This document shows positions 49,461-59,377 of a stretch of 64,000 nucleotides of DNA, in pieces. The stretch is taken from positions 372,001 to 436,000 of the forward strand of contig CBDBEU010000003.1 of the NCBI GenBank assembly GCA_965204565.1, given 5' to 3'. This stretch comes from CBDBEU01 sp965204565. Lineage in GTDB: Bacteria > Pseudomonadota > Alphaproteobacteria > Rhizobiales > TMED25. A model generated the notes under the pieces. That model was not told the origin of the DNA, made no database searches, and saw nothing but the letters and a program-made list of their open reading frames with translations. Made by a program: the position numbers and the translations under genes. Within the stretch, counting starts at the first letter, position 1. The number at the start of each line of letters is the position of its first letter.

Positions 49461-50333
49461 ATGGAGATTATCATCTTTGGCGTCATATCCGGGTGCATCA
49501 TTCTTTTTGGTGCAGTCGGGTTTTCAATGACACTCAAGGCCGAAGGTTTCATCAACGTTGCCCACGGCCAGATGTTGCTCCTGGGCGCGTATCTGGCGCT
49601 GTTCTTTTCCAGTCAGGGTGTCGGTCTGTTGATCGCCACGCCATTGGTCATGCTGTGTTGCGGTTTCATCGGCGTGCTGATCTTCCGGTTGCTCTATCAG
49701 CCGATCAAAAGCCGCGGAATACTGGTTCTTCTGTTCACCTCGGTCGGCGTTGCCTATGCGATCAATGGCATTGTCGGCGCCGCTTTCGGCAAGCGGGTGC
49801 AGGCCTACGACCTGCCGCCGGTTCGGGCGATGAAGTTCGATGGCGTGCCGTTGATGACCAAATACGAGCTGATGATCATCATCTTTGCTTTGGTGGCCTC
49901 GATCGGCGTTCACCTGTTTCTGACATCGACCTGGGTCGGCAAATCGATCCGCGCGGTTGCCGACAATTACGATCTTGCGCGCGTGCGCGGCTTCGATCCC
50001 AGGCGCTCATCCGATTATGTGTGGTTCATCGCTTCGGCGCTTGCAGGTGTCGCCGGGGTGTTCTCGGGCATTCTGGGCTCGCTGCACCTCACCATGGGAT
50101 GGCAACAGATCATCATCATTCTGGCGGCCACCGTCCTTGGCGGGCTTGGCAGTATTTACGGCGTCATGCTGGCATCGATGGTGCTTGGCATCGGCATGGA
50201 GATCGGCATCACCGTGTTGCCCGCCAATTATCGCAGCGCGGTGGCATTCCTGATCATCATTCTTGTTCTGTTTTTACGGCCTGAAGGCCTGCAGAGCCTT
50301 TGGAACCCGCAACGCGCGGGCGGCGACAGGTAG
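49461..50333 (+). CDS. livH: Branched-chain amino-acid-type ABC transporter permease LivH
   Basis: This 290-residue permease of the LivH family has about eight membrane segments and 'AEGFINVAHGQMLLLGAYL' near the start. It is the first gene of a five-gene importer operon (H, M, G, K, F). This family also carries aromatic acids, amides and urea, so the ligand need not be an amino acid. The ATG lies 10 bp after a GAGGGA-like site. Confidence 0.92.
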   Translation: MEIIIFGVISGCIILFGAVGFSMTLKAEGFINVAHGQMLLLGAYLALFFSSQGVGLLIATPLVMLCCGFIGVLIFRLLYQPIKSRGILVLLFTSVGVAYAINGIVGAAFGKRVQAYDLPPVRAMKFDGVPLMTKYELMIIIFALVASIGVHLFLTSTWVGKSIRAVADNYDLARVRGFDPRRSSDYVWFIASALAGVAGVFSGILGSLHLTMGWQQIIIILAATVLGGLGSIYGVMLASMVLGIGMEIGITVLPANYRSAVAFLIIILVLFLRPEGLQSLWNPQRAGGDR

Positions 50334-50342
50334 GGGGCGGCG

Positions 50343-51290
50343 ATGGAAGGTCTTGCGCTGTTCATGGTGAGCCTGCTCAGCATTGGTGCGATCTACGCGA
50401 TCCTTTGCCTGGCGCTTAATCTGGAAGCCGGCGTCGACGGGCTTTGGGATCTTGGCATCGTCTCCTTCTTCGGCGTTGGCGCCTATAGCTACACGCTCAT
50501 TACGGCGGTGCCGGCCGAGGGCCATCAGCATTATGTGCTGGGTCTGGAGTTGCCGATCTGGATTGGCGTTATCGGTGCGGGTTTGGCCGGAGGCATCGTG
50601 GCGCTGCTCATCGGTTCGCCCTCCTTGCGCCTGAAGCAGGAATATTTCCTGATCACCACGCTGGCTTTCGCCGAGGTGATCCGGCAGATCTATGCCAATG
50701 AGCTGTGGCTGACCAACGGCGTTGCCGGCATTTTCGGGCTGACGCCGCCATTCCGCGAAATGTTCGAACCGGAAACGCAGGCGGTGGTACGGCTGGGGCT
50801 GATCATGTTCGCCCTGTTCATCGCCTATTGGGTGGTGCAATCGCTGACGGTGTCGCCGTTTGGCCGTGGCCTCAAGGCGTTGCGGGAGAACGAGGCGCTG
50901 GCCAAGACGGCGGGTATCAATCCGTTCTCGTTTCACATTCGCGCGTTTGTCGCTTGCGGCGTGATGACTGGAACCGCAGGTTCATTTTACGTCTGGTACA
51001 ACACCATCGTCATTCCGGGCCAGTTTGTCGCCGACGTTACATTCTTTGTCTGGACCGCGATCATCATTGGCGGCATCGGCAATAACCGGGGCGCCATGAT
51101 TGGCGGCTTCCTGTTCATTTTTCTATATGATGTGCTACGCTTTATCCCGGTGCCGAGCGAATATGCCGAAGTCATTGCCTCGGTGCGTACCGGCCTGGTC
51201 GGGGTGGTGCTGATCATGGTGCTTCGGTTCCGTCCGAATGGTCTGTTCCAAGAGCGCCCGCAACGCCTGCGCGTGCGCGGCGGGGATTGA
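50343..51290 (+). CDS. livM: Branched-chain amino-acid-type ABC transporter permease LivM
   Basis: This 315-residue LivM-type permease pairs with LivH. The 'NLEAGVDGLWDLGIVSFFGVGAY' block and the EAA-like 'GRGLKALRENEALAKTAGI' loop are visible. It starts 9 bp after livH. The intact motifs suggest a working transporter. Confidence 0.92.
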   Translation: MEGLALFMVSLLSIGAIYAILCLALNLEAGVDGLWDLGIVSFFGVGAYSYTLITAVPAEGHQHYVLGLELPIWIGVIGAGLAGGIVALLIGSPSLRLKQEYFLITTLAFAEVIRQIYANELWLTNGVAGIFGLTPPFREMFEPETQAVVRLGLIMFALFIAYWVVQSLTVSPFGRGLKALRENEALAKTAGINPFSFHIRAFVACGVMTGTAGSFYVWYNTIVIPGQFVADVTFFVWTAIIIGGIGNNRGAMIGGFLFIFLYDVLRFIPVPSEYAEVIASVRTGLVGVVLIMVLRFRPNGLFQERPQRLRVRGGD

Positions 51291-51296
51291 CCGGCG

Positions 51297-52160
51297 ATGC
51301 TGGAAGTCCGCGACATACAGAAAAACTTCGGCGGCGTACGCGCCGTTGGCGGTGTTTCGCTCAGCGTCGATGCCGGCAAGATTATCGGCGTCATCGGGCC
51401 CAATGGCGCCGGCAAGACCACATTGTTCAATGTGGTGAGCGGTTTCCTGTCGGCCGATGGCGGCAGCGCCATATTCGAGGGCTCCGACATTATTGGCCTG
51501 CGTCCGCATGAGGTGGCGCGCCGCGGTGTTCTTCGCACCTTCCAGACACCCACCGGTTTTCCGCGCATGACGGTGCTGGAAAACATGCTGGTATTCCTGA
51601 AGGACAAGCAAACCAGCATCACCCATGCACTGGGGTCACGCCGTATTGCCGGTACGATTTCAGGCGATGAATCAGATCGCGCCCAGCAAGTGCTTGAGTT
51701 GTTCGGTTTGGCGCAAAAGCGGGATCTGTGGGTTCAGAAACTTGGCGCGCCGGAACTCAAGATGCTGGAATTCGCGCGCACGGTGATGGCCTCGCCGAAG
51801 ATCCTGCTGCTCGACGAGCCGGCAGCCGGGGTCAATGTCGCGCTCCTGGATAATCTGGTTGACACCATTTTCCGCCTGCGGGACGATAGTGTGACCTTCC
51901 TGATCGTCGATCATAATCTGAGCTTTATCTGCCGCGTCTGCGATTACATCTATGCCATGGCCGATGGTGAAGTCATTTCCCAGGGCGGGCCGGATGATGT
52001 CGTGAATGATCAGGCGGTCATTGAATGCTATATTGGCGCTGGTGTGGGCGCAGTACTGAGTGCCGGCGACACGAACTCTGCGCCCGAGTCAACTGAAACG
52101 CGCCGGCGCACGAACAAAAGCGCAAAATCCAAGAGCAGTCACAAGACGCCAGAACAATAA
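51297..52160 (+). CDS. livG: Branched-chain amino-acid-type ABC ATPase LivG
   Basis: The 287-residue ATPase has Walker A GPNGAGKTT and Walker B ILLLDEPAAGVN with the H-loop 'IVDHNLSF'. The ABC signature is atypical: where LSYGQQ-like sequence is expected it reads 'LGAPELKMLE'. In the LivG/LivF heterodimer one of the two composite sites would therefore be weak. A Ser/Lys-rich tail of ~35 residues extends beyond the usual end. It starts 6 bp after livM. Confidence 0.9.
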   Translation: MLEVRDIQKNFGGVRAVGGVSLSVDAGKIIGVIGPNGAGKTTLFNVVSGFLSADGGSAIFEGSDIIGLRPHEVARRGVLRTFQTPTGFPRMTVLENMLVFLKDKQTSITHALGSRRIAGTISGDESDRAQQVLELFGLAQKRDLWVQKLGAPELKMLEFARTVMASPKILLLDEPAAGVNVALLDNLVDTIFRLRDDSVTFLIVDHNLSFICRVCDYIYAMADGEVISQGGPDDVVNDQAVIECYIGAGVGAVLSAGDTNSAPESTETRRRTNKSAKSKSSHKTPEQ

Positions 52161-52210
52161 TTGCGCAACGGTCGCTGGATTTGGTGATTCAAAATGGAGT
52201 GAGACGTCAA

Positions 52211-53467
52211 ATGGCACACAAAACAACTCAAAGAATTGGGAGATGGGCTCTATCGGCTGCCGTTGCCGGGGCGCTGAGCCTTGGACCTGGACAGCCGGCA
52301 GCCCAGGCCGATGAAGTCAAGCTTGGCTTCATGCTCGGTTTCACCGGTGATTACGCACCCTGGTCCCCGGCTCTCAACAACGCCGCCATCGTTGCGATCG
52401 AAGAGATCAACGCCAATGGCGGTATTCTGGGCAATGAAGTCTCGATGATCGTCTCGGACAATGAGAGTAAGGTTGAAGGCGGCATTGCCGCAGCACGCAA
52501 GCTCGTCAATGTCGACAAAGTGCCGGTGATCATCGGGCCTGAGTCCGACATCATCGTCGCCCTGCAGGACATGGCCAGGAACAACGAGGTTCCGGTCGTG
52601 ACCTCATCGGCGGGAACCGATGCGATCGACAAGGCCGGAGGCACCGGCAAGTTTATCTGGCGGGTCAACGCGTCCGACTCCTTCCTCGGCGTTGCCGCGG
52701 CCAAGGTGCTGATCGATGAGCTTGGCCAGAAAGAAATCGCCATCATGGTCGAGAACCTTGAAGGCACGCAGAGCGCGGCAGCTTCGCTGAAGCGCAATTT
52801 CGAGCGGTTCGGCGGCAAGGTGACCAAGGAAATCGTGCTGACGCCCGGACAGGCGACCTATTTGAGCGAATTGAGCGATCTTGCCGATTCAAACCCGAAG
52901 CTGGTGTTCCTGGCCGCCGCTCAGGTGACCGGGGTGAACGTGATGAAGCAGGCCTACCAGCGCGGTTATGAGTGGCCGTGGTGGGTTGCCCAGGAGTTGC
53001 AGCAGCAGGACTTCGTCAATGCCGCGGGCGTTGATGTGGTCAAGGGCGTGACCAGTTGGACGCCGGGCCAGATGGACGACGATCCGGCCTGGCAGCGCTT
53101 TTCCAACATCTTTAAGGACAAGTGGGGCGAGGCGGCGCAGTCGGGTTTCTATCAGGCCGAAACCTATGATGCGTTCATGGTCACCGCACTGGCGATGATC
53201 AAGGGCGGCGCGGCAACGGGCGCCGCGGTCGATGCCAATCTGGCAGCAGTTGCCGCACCTCCGGGCGAGCGCGTCACCACCTTTGCCGACGCCGTCAAAC
53301 TGATCCAAGAGGGCAAAGAGATCAATTATGACGGCCCCTCCGGCACCATCGACTTCAACGAGTGGGGCAATGTCGGCATTCCGGCTGTGCGCCTGATGCA
53401 GGTCGATGCTTCCGGTCAGTGGATCACCAGGCAGGTGATCGATGCACGCTCGTTCCCGGCCAGCTAA
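52211..53467 (+). CDS. livK: Periplasmic ABC substrate-binding protein (LivK/amide-binding type)
   Basis: This 418-residue type I periplasmic binding protein has a signal peptide ending near 'PAAQA' and the domain start 'KLGFMLGFTGDYAPWSPAL'. The binding region includes 'IIGPESDIIVA' and 'TSSAGTDAIDKAGG'. The start at 52211 follows GGAGTGAG; a GTG ten codons earlier is possible. It belongs to the operon between the two ATPase genes. The ligand is unknown; the neighbouring oxidative enzymes suggest an aromatic or N-heterocyclic compound. Confidence 0.88.
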   Translation: MAHKTTQRIGRWALSAAVAGALSLGPGQPAAQADEVKLGFMLGFTGDYAPWSPALNNAAIVAIEEINANGGILGNEVSMIVSDNESKVEGGIAAARKLVNVDKVPVIIGPESDIIVALQDMARNNEVPVVTSSAGTDAIDKAGGTGKFIWRVNASDSFLGVAAAKVLIDELGQKEIAIMVENLEGTQSAAASLKRNFERFGGKVTKEIVLTPGQATYLSELSDLADSNPKLVFLAAAQVTGVNVMKQAYQRGYEWPWWVAQELQQQDFVNAAGVDVVKGVTSWTPGQMDDDPAWQRFSNIFKDKWGEAAQSGFYQAETYDAFMVTALAMIKGGAATGAAVDANLAAVAAPPGERVTTFADAVKLIQEGKEINYDGPSGTIDFNEWGNVGIPAVRLMQVDASGQWITRQVIDARSFPAS

Positions 53468-53575
53468 GCCGGAGAGCAGGCAGCAGCAGCGCAAGAAATG
53501 GATGCGGGCCGGTTGCCGGTCCGCATCTCATCATCGCGTGGTGCGGCGCTGATCTTGAGATAACGGAAGAATGTC

Positions 53576-54304
53576 ATGGCCGACCAGCAGGCAGACAATC
53601 TGCTCACCATTTCAGGGCTTGTCTCGGGCTATGGCAAATTGCCGGTGCTGCAGGATGTCTCGCTTTCGGTCGCCGCCGGATCGCTGACCGCAATTATTGG
53701 CCCGAACGGTGCGGGCAAGACGACCCTGGTCAAATCGGTGGTGAATATTGTCGATTTGATGGGCGGTGAGATCCACTTTCGCGATGAGGTCATCAGCCGG
53801 TTGCCGACCCACCGCATTGTTGAACTGGGCATCGGCTTCGTTCCCCAGACTGCCGCGACATTTTCCACCCTGTCGGTGCAGGAAAATCTGGAAATGGGGT
53901 GCAGGTTCGTGCCGCCGGGCAATCGCGCGCGCGAGATCGAACGGGTCTACACTCGCTTTCCCCGTCTTTCGGAACGCAAGCGCCAGCGGGCGCGTACGCT
54001 GTCGGGCGGTGAACGGCAAATGCTGGCGATCGGCAGTGCGCTGCTCGCAAACCCCGAACTCCTGATCCTTGATGAACCGGTCACAGGCCTGTCGCCTCAG
54101 CTTACCGACGAGGTTGTGGCCGGGATTACAGAAATCAACCAGCAAGGCACCACGGTGCTTTGGGTGGTTGAAGAAAATCCGCTGCAGGTTCTGAGCGCTG
54201 CGGACTGGGTCTATGTCATGGAAAGCGGACGGGTGAAAAACAGCACCAATGCGGAAGAGCTGCTTGCGGCTCCCGATTTCCGCCAAATCTTTCTTGGTGT
54301 TTGA
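53576..54304 (+). CDS. livF: Branched-chain amino-acid-type ABC ATPase LivF
   Basis: The 242-residue ATPase has Walker A GPNGAGKTT, a canonical signature LSGGERQ and Walker B LLILDEPVTGLSP. It is the last gene of the operon; 108 bp separate it from the binding-protein gene. It is convergent with the Mo-hydroxylase operon, ending 21 bp before its last gene. Confidence 0.92.
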   Translation: MADQQADNLLTISGLVSGYGKLPVLQDVSLSVAAGSLTAIIGPNGAGKTTLVKSVVNIVDLMGGEIHFRDEVISRLPTHRIVELGIGFVPQTAATFSTLSVQENLEMGCRFVPPGNRAREIERVYTRFPRLSERKRQRARTLSGGERQMLAIGSALLANPELLILDEPVTGLSPQLTDEVVAGITEINQQGTTVLWVVEENPLQVLSAADWVYVMESGRVKNSTNAEELLAAPDFRQIFLGV

Positions 54305-54325
54305 GCCGGCTTTGGGCGGCGTTTC

Positions 54326-56593
54326 CTAGGAGTTCATCAATCGGCGAATATCGCGCGGTGTCACCGGCAGGCGCTTTACAGCGCCGGGTTTGCCCAGCGC
54401 ATCATCAATGGCCGAGGCGATGACGGCGCCGACAGCATTGATCCCGCCTTCGCCGGCGCCCTTGACGCCAAGCGGATTGAGCGGGCTTGGCGCATTCTCG
54501 ACAATCAGGGTCTCAACGCCTGGCATCTCGCGCGAGGTGGGAATGAGATAATCGGCAAAGGTCGCCGCCAACGGCTGCCCGGTCTCGTCATAGACAAACT
54601 CCTCGAACAATGCGCCACCGATACCCTGCGCGGCACCACCGGCGATCTGTCCCTCGACCAGCACCGAATTGACCGCCCGGCCAATGTCATAGGCAACCAG
54701 CAGGCGCTCCACGGCGACCTCACCGGTTTCCTGATCGATCGTCACCACAGCGCCGTGAATACCGTAGGGGTAGGTCATGTGATCGCACAGAAACTTATCC
54801 TCGACCGAAAGCGCCGCGCCCTCGCCGGCGCCGGCGTTCGCAACTTCGCCGAGCGTTACCGACGGGCCGGCATCATCGCCTTTTGGTGCAATGCGGCCAT
54901 CGGCAATTGCAAGTTCGTCCGGGGCTGACTGCAGCAGGCGGCCTGTAACGGCAAGAATTTCCTCACGTAGCTTTTGCGCGCAGATGTGGACGGCGGAGCC
55001 TGTCATCACCGTCACCCGCGAGGCAAAAGCGCCGCGGCCCTCGGCAATGCGGTCGGTCTGTCCGTGGATCACGGTAAAGTCTTCCAGGGGAGCCGGTATG
55101 ACCTCGGCACAAATCTGGGCCAGCGAGGTTTCGATCCCCTGGCCGACCGATGCAGCACCGGTGACAATTTCGATCCGGCCGTCTGGCAGAAGCGCAACAC
55201 GGGCAATGCCAAACGGCCCAAGACCGCTCTTTTCGACAAAATAGCCAAGGCCGAACCCAATCCGCTCGCCCCTGGCGCGCCGCGTCTCGAGATCGCTCCG
55301 CATCTCATCGCGTCCGAAATGACTGTTAAATGTGTCGAGCAGCCCGGCAAAGTCAGCGGAATCATAGATGATCCCGGTGCCGAGCGTGCCGATACCGCGG
55401 GAGAAGGGTATCTGATCGCCGCCGATGAAATTAGCGCGGCGGATGGCATCGGCATCAGTGTTCAGTTCAACTGCAATGGCATCGATCAGGCGTTCACGGG
55501 CAAAGGTGCTCTCATAACGCCCGGGCGCGCGGTAGGTGCCTGCCGGTGTCTTGTTGGTGATCCGCAGATGACCGCGAGCGCGGTAGGCCGGGATTACATA
55601 GGGCCCCGGCAGCATGGCGCAGGACAGATCGGGCACGGTCGCAGCATGGGTGCGCATATAGGCGCCCTGGTCGTGCCAGAATTCGGCATCGAGCCCGAGG
55701 ATCACACCTTGGTCGTCGACCGCGGCACGCAGGCGATAGGTCTGATCGCGCGAATGATTGGCGGCGATCAGATGCTCGAACCGGTCCTCGATCCATTTGA
55801 CCGGGCGGGCGAGGCGGCGGGCGGCCAGGCAAGTGAGAACGTCTTCAGGATAAATCTCGCCGCGAATGCCAAATCCGCCGCCGACATGGCCTTCATAAAG
55901 GTGCAGGGCGTCGATTTCGATGCCCAGCATCTGTGCCAGCCGATCGCGATTGAGGTGCGGAATCTTGGCCGCACCGTAGACCTCGAGCACGCCGCTTTCG
56001 GCCACATGCCGCGTAATGATGCCGCGCGTCTCAAGCGGAATCCCCGAATGGCGGCCAATGCTCACCTCGATCTCAATGTGGTGCGGCGCCGCAGCGAAAG
56101 CGGCATCTAGATCGCCATAGGCCTTTTCGATGATGGCTGGTGCATTGGTCAGGCCAGGCGCGAATTCACCTGGCTTGCCGACGGCCGCCATATCGGGATC
56201 GATGGGCTCGATATCGGGAAAGATCAGCTCGGCTGCATCCTCGGCAAGCGCCGCCTCTTCGGCAAACACGGCGGCAATCGGCTCGCCCACATAGCGCACA
56301 TACCCGCGTGCCAGAACTGGCTGGCGGTAAGGACGCAATTCGTCGACCTCGACCTGCCGGAAATCGATCAACGGCACATCGGCGGTATTTTCGCCCGTCC
56401 ATACAGCCACTACGCCGGGGAGTGCCAATGCCTCGTCGGTGTCGATTGCAGTGAGGCGGCCAAATGCGACGGGCGAGCGCACAATGCGCATATGAAGCTG
56501 ACCGGAAAATGAAACGTCGGCGGCAAATCGGCCGCGACCGGTCAGTAGCGGCAGGTCCTCAAGCCGGTTGGCGCGGGCGCCAAACCCGGTCAT
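54326..56593 (-). CDS. Xanthine-dehydrogenase-family Mo-hydroxylase large subunit 2
   Basis: This 755-residue molybdopterin-cytosine-dinucleotide-binding subunit has 'FGARANRLEDLPLLTGRGRF' at the start, 'GGGFGIRGEIYPEDVL', an active-site segment 'GTYRAPGRYES' and the catalytic Glu in 'GAGEGGINAVG'. It lacks the form I CO-dehydrogenase AYxCSFR motif, so it should hydroxylate an organic substrate. It overlaps the small-subunit gene by 4 bp and is the last gene of the operon. A paralogous large subunit is encoded two genes upstream. Confidence 0.9.
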   Translation of the reverse strand: MTGFGARANRLEDLPLLTGRGRFAADVSFSGQLHMRIVRSPVAFGRLTAIDTDEALALPGVVAVWTGENTADVPLIDFRQVEVDELRPYRQPVLARGYVRYVGEPIAAVFAEEAALAEDAAELIFPDIEPIDPDMAAVGKPGEFAPGLTNAPAIIEKAYGDLDAAFAAAPHHIEIEVSIGRHSGIPLETRGIITRHVAESGVLEVYGAAKIPHLNRDRLAQMLGIEIDALHLYEGHVGGGFGIRGEIYPEDVLTCLAARRLARPVKWIEDRFEHLIAANHSRDQTYRLRAAVDDQGVILGLDAEFWHDQGAYMRTHAATVPDLSCAMLPGPYVIPAYRARGHLRITNKTPAGTYRAPGRYESTFARERLIDAIAVELNTDADAIRRANFIGGDQIPFSRGIGTLGTGIIYDSADFAGLLDTFNSHFGRDEMRSDLETRRARGERIGFGLGYFVEKSGLGPFGIARVALLPDGRIEIVTGAASVGQGIETSLAQICAEVIPAPLEDFTVIHGQTDRIAEGRGAFASRVTVMTGSAVHICAQKLREEILAVTGRLLQSAPDELAIADGRIAPKGDDAGPSVTLGEVANAGAGEGAALSVEDKFLCDHMTYPYGIHGAVVTIDQETGEVAVERLLVAYDIGRAVNSVLVEGQIAGGAAQGIGGALFEEFVYDETGQPLAATFADYLIPTSREMPGVETLIVENAPSPLNPLGVKGAGEGGINAVGAVIASAIDDALGKPGAVKRLPVTPRDIRRLMNS

Positions 56594-57066
56594 GCCCGCA
56601 TCTGTTCAGCAGCGGTTCGCACCGCCTTGATGATATTCTGATAGCCGGTGCAACGGCAGATATTGGAGGACAGCGCCTCCATCAGATGTTCATCGGAAAT
56701 ATCGGGCTCGCCCTCCAGCACACCGACCGCGAGCATCAGGAAACCGGGCGTGCAAAAGCCGCATTGCAGTGCGTGATGGTCGGTGAATGCCTGCTGCACC
56801 GGATGGAGCCGGTCGCCGTCGGCCAATCCCTCTACGGTGCGGATTTTGGCACCATCGGCCTGTACCGCGAACATCAGACAGGCGCGCACCGGCGCACCAT
56901 CAACCAGCACTGTACAGGCGCCACACACCCCGTGCTCGCACCCCAGATGCGTGCCGGTAAGGCCGCAGTCCTCCCGCAGTGCATCGGCAAGACTGCGGCG
57001 CGGCTCAACGCTGATCCGGCGTGTCTCGCCATTGACCTCAAATGCAATGTCCATCCTGTCAGTCAT
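56590..57066 (-). CDS. (2Fe-2S) small subunit of the Mo-hydroxylase
   Basis: This 158-residue electron-transfer subunit has a plant-type cluster (Cys43, Cys48, Cys51, Cys63) and a second cluster in the helical domain (Cys102, Cys105, Cys137, Cys139). It carries electrons from the molybdenum site to FAD. The start at 57066 overlaps the end of large subunit 1 by 8 bp, and its end overlaps large subunit 2 by 4 bp, so all are tightly coupled. Confidence 0.95.
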   Translation of the reverse strand: MTDRMDIAFEVNGETRRISVEPRRSLADALREDCGLTGTHLGCEHGVCGACTVLVDGAPVRACLMFAVQADGAKIRTVEGLADGDRLHPVQQAFTDHHALQCGFCTPGFLMLAVGVLEGEPDISDEHLMEALSSNICRCTGYQNIIKAVRTAAEQMRA

Positions 57067-59377
57067 GAACGCCCTCTTTGCCAGCGCGGATGAGTTCACG
57101 AATTTTCCGCGGCGTGGTCGGCATTTCGTATGGTGCGGCAGCAATCGGTGAGAGGGCATCGGCAATGGCGCCAACCACCGCCGACGGCGCGCCGATGGTG
57201 CCGCCTTCGCCAAGACCCTTGGCGCCTGTAATCGATGCATCATTGATGGTCTCGAGATGATGGATCTCGATCTGCGGCACTTCCGCCGCGGTGGGCACCA
57301 GAAAATCGGCAAGCGTCGCGGTCAGAATATTGCCGTCCTCGTCATAGACGATTTCTTCCAAAAGCGCGTTGGCGATGCCTTGGGTGATACCGCCATGCAC
57401 CTGGCCCTCGGCAATCATCGGATTGATGATGCGCCCGGCATCCTCAATGCTGAGATAGCGTTCGATCGTAACCTCGCCGGTCTCGATATCGACCTCGACA
57501 ATCACCGCATGGCAGGCATTGGAGAAGGTGCCGGCCGGATCATAGGTGGCGGAGGCGGTAAGGCCGTTTTCGATATCGTCCTTAAACAGATGGCTTGAAT
57601 GATAAGCTGCGCGCGCGATCTCGGAAATGGCTATGCCGGCGCCGGTCTCGCCGATGCGCGCTGAACCTTCCACAAGCTCAACCCCGCCGATGTCGGTCTG
57701 AAGCTGGCGGGCGGCAACACGGGCGATTTTGTCACGCAGCCGCTGTGCGGCGAGCTTGCAGGCGCCGCCGGCAATCACCATTGAGCGGCTGGCAAACGTG
57801 CCCCAGCCATAGGGGGTGCGGTCGGTGTCGCCGGAGATGATGCGGATGGCATCGGGCGAGATCCCCAGCTCATCGGCAATCACCTGGGAGAGTGCGGTCT
57901 TCAGCCCCTGTCCATGGGGCGATGCGCCGATCCGTGCCTCGACATGACCGGATGGGTCCATGGCCATTTCGACGGTCTCGTAACCCAGCGTGATGTCCAT
58001 CATGCGGGCAGCGAACACCGGCGTGCCAAATCCCGAGCGCTCGTTAAAAACCGAAAATCCCAATCCGAGGTAACGGCCTTGCTTGCGGGCCTCAGCCTGA
58101 CGGGTGCGAAACGCTTCGACATCGATGTGGTGCTCGGCCCCGTTCAGGGTTTCGACATAGGAGCCGGCATCAAACGGCACGCCGGTGGCGCTGGTGTAGG
58201 GGAACCCGGAGACCAGATTGCGCCGGCGGATTTCGACCGGCGAAATATTGAGTTCTATGGCGGCGGTGTCCATCAGCCGTTCGAGGGCGAAGGTCATCAC
58301 CGGGCGCGAGACACCGCGAAACGGCGCCATCGGACAGGTGTTGGTGACAATGCCGCGCGAGCGCACCTTGTAGGCGGAAAAATCGTACGGGCCCGGCAGC
58401 TCGCCCATTGCCATCAGCACTTCAACGCCGCAGGTGATCGGATAGCAGGAATAAGCGCCGATATTGCAGTAAAGATCGCCTTCAAGCGCAATGAGCCTTG
58501 CATCGCGGTCAAAGCCACCGCGCACCTTGTAGAACTGGTCGCGGCTGTGAAATCCGGCGATCAGGTTTTCGCGCCGGTCCTCGATCCAAGCTATGTCGGA
58601 TCTGAATTGCCGCGCCGCCCAAACCGCCAGAACATATTCGGGAATGAGCGGCATCTTCTGGCCAAAGCCGCCGCCAACATCAGGCGCAATGACCCGCAGA
58701 TCCGATTCAGGTATCTGCAGCACGTCGGCAAGGCCGGTGCGCAGGATGTGCGGCATCTGCACCGAACAGGTGAGCGTCACCCGCCCGCTTGCCAGGTCGA
58801 TGCGGGCCGAGCCGCCGCGCGCCTCCATCGGCATAGCGGTCTGGCGTTTGGAGCGCACCTCGATCTCAATGACCCGCTGAGCCGCCGCCATGGTCTCAGC
58901 AAAGTTGGGGGTTTCGATCTTGCCTTCCAGCATGACATTGCTGGGTACATGATCGTGCACTCGTGCGGCGCCTTCGCCCAGCGCCTGATCGATGCCGACG
59001 ATTGCATCGGCGGATTCGATCTCAACCACGACCTCTTCAGCGATGTCCTCGGCTTCCTCAGCGGTTGCGGCGATCACCGCGGCCACCGGCTGACCAACAA
59101 AAGTGACGTGGCCATCGGCGAGGATCGGCTGATCGATCGGGACATACTCCGGGCGGTGCAGTAGCGCCCGGATCGGCCGGATGCCTTTAACATCGGATGC
59201 GGTGATGATGGTGGCACCGAATGGTGCTGTAATACTGACTATGCGGCCGCGCGCCACGGCTGAGCGCACCACCACCAGCCGGCGCGCACCCAGCGCATCA
59301 TCGGCGGTAAACCGGCCAAGCCCGCGCAGCAGCGCCGGGTCTTCTGAGCGCGGTATGGACCGGCCGATCCAGCTCAT
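57059..59377 (-). CDS. Xanthine-dehydrogenase-family Mo-hydroxylase large subunit 1
   Basis: A 772-residue paralogue of the subunit at 54326 starts 'MSWIGRSIPRSEDPALLRGLGRF' and has 'DVGGGFGQKMPLIPEY', the active-site segment 'PMAPFRGVSRP' and the catalytic Glu in 'GLGEGGTIG'. It differs from its paralogue in the substrate-facing segment, suggesting a different substrate or step. It overlaps the medium-subunit gene by 4 bp and the small-subunit gene by 8 bp. Confidence 0.92.
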   Translation of the reverse strand: MSWIGRSIPRSEDPALLRGLGRFTADDALGARRLVVVRSAVARGRIVSITAPFGATIITASDVKGIRPIRALLHRPEYVPIDQPILADGHVTFVGQPVAAVIAATAEEAEDIAEEVVVEIESADAIVGIDQALGEGAARVHDHVPSNVMLEGKIETPNFAETMAAAQRVIEIEVRSKRQTAMPMEARGGSARIDLASGRVTLTCSVQMPHILRTGLADVLQIPESDLRVIAPDVGGGFGQKMPLIPEYVLAVWAARQFRSDIAWIEDRRENLIAGFHSRDQFYKVRGGFDRDARLIALEGDLYCNIGAYSCYPITCGVEVLMAMGELPGPYDFSAYKVRSRGIVTNTCPMAPFRGVSRPVMTFALERLMDTAAIELNISPVEIRRRNLVSGFPYTSATGVPFDAGSYVETLNGAEHHIDVEAFRTRQAEARKQGRYLGLGFSVFNERSGFGTPVFAARMMDITLGYETVEMAMDPSGHVEARIGASPHGQGLKTALSQVIADELGISPDAIRIISGDTDRTPYGWGTFASRSMVIAGGACKLAAQRLRDKIARVAARQLQTDIGGVELVEGSARIGETGAGIAISEIARAAYHSSHLFKDDIENGLTASATYDPAGTFSNACHAVIVEVDIETGEVTIERYLSIEDAGRIINPMIAEGQVHGGITQGIANALLEEIVYDEDGNILTATLADFLVPTAAEVPQIEIHHLETINDASITGAKGLGEGGTIGAPSAVVGAIADALSPIAAAPYEMPTTPRKIRELIRAGKEGVHD

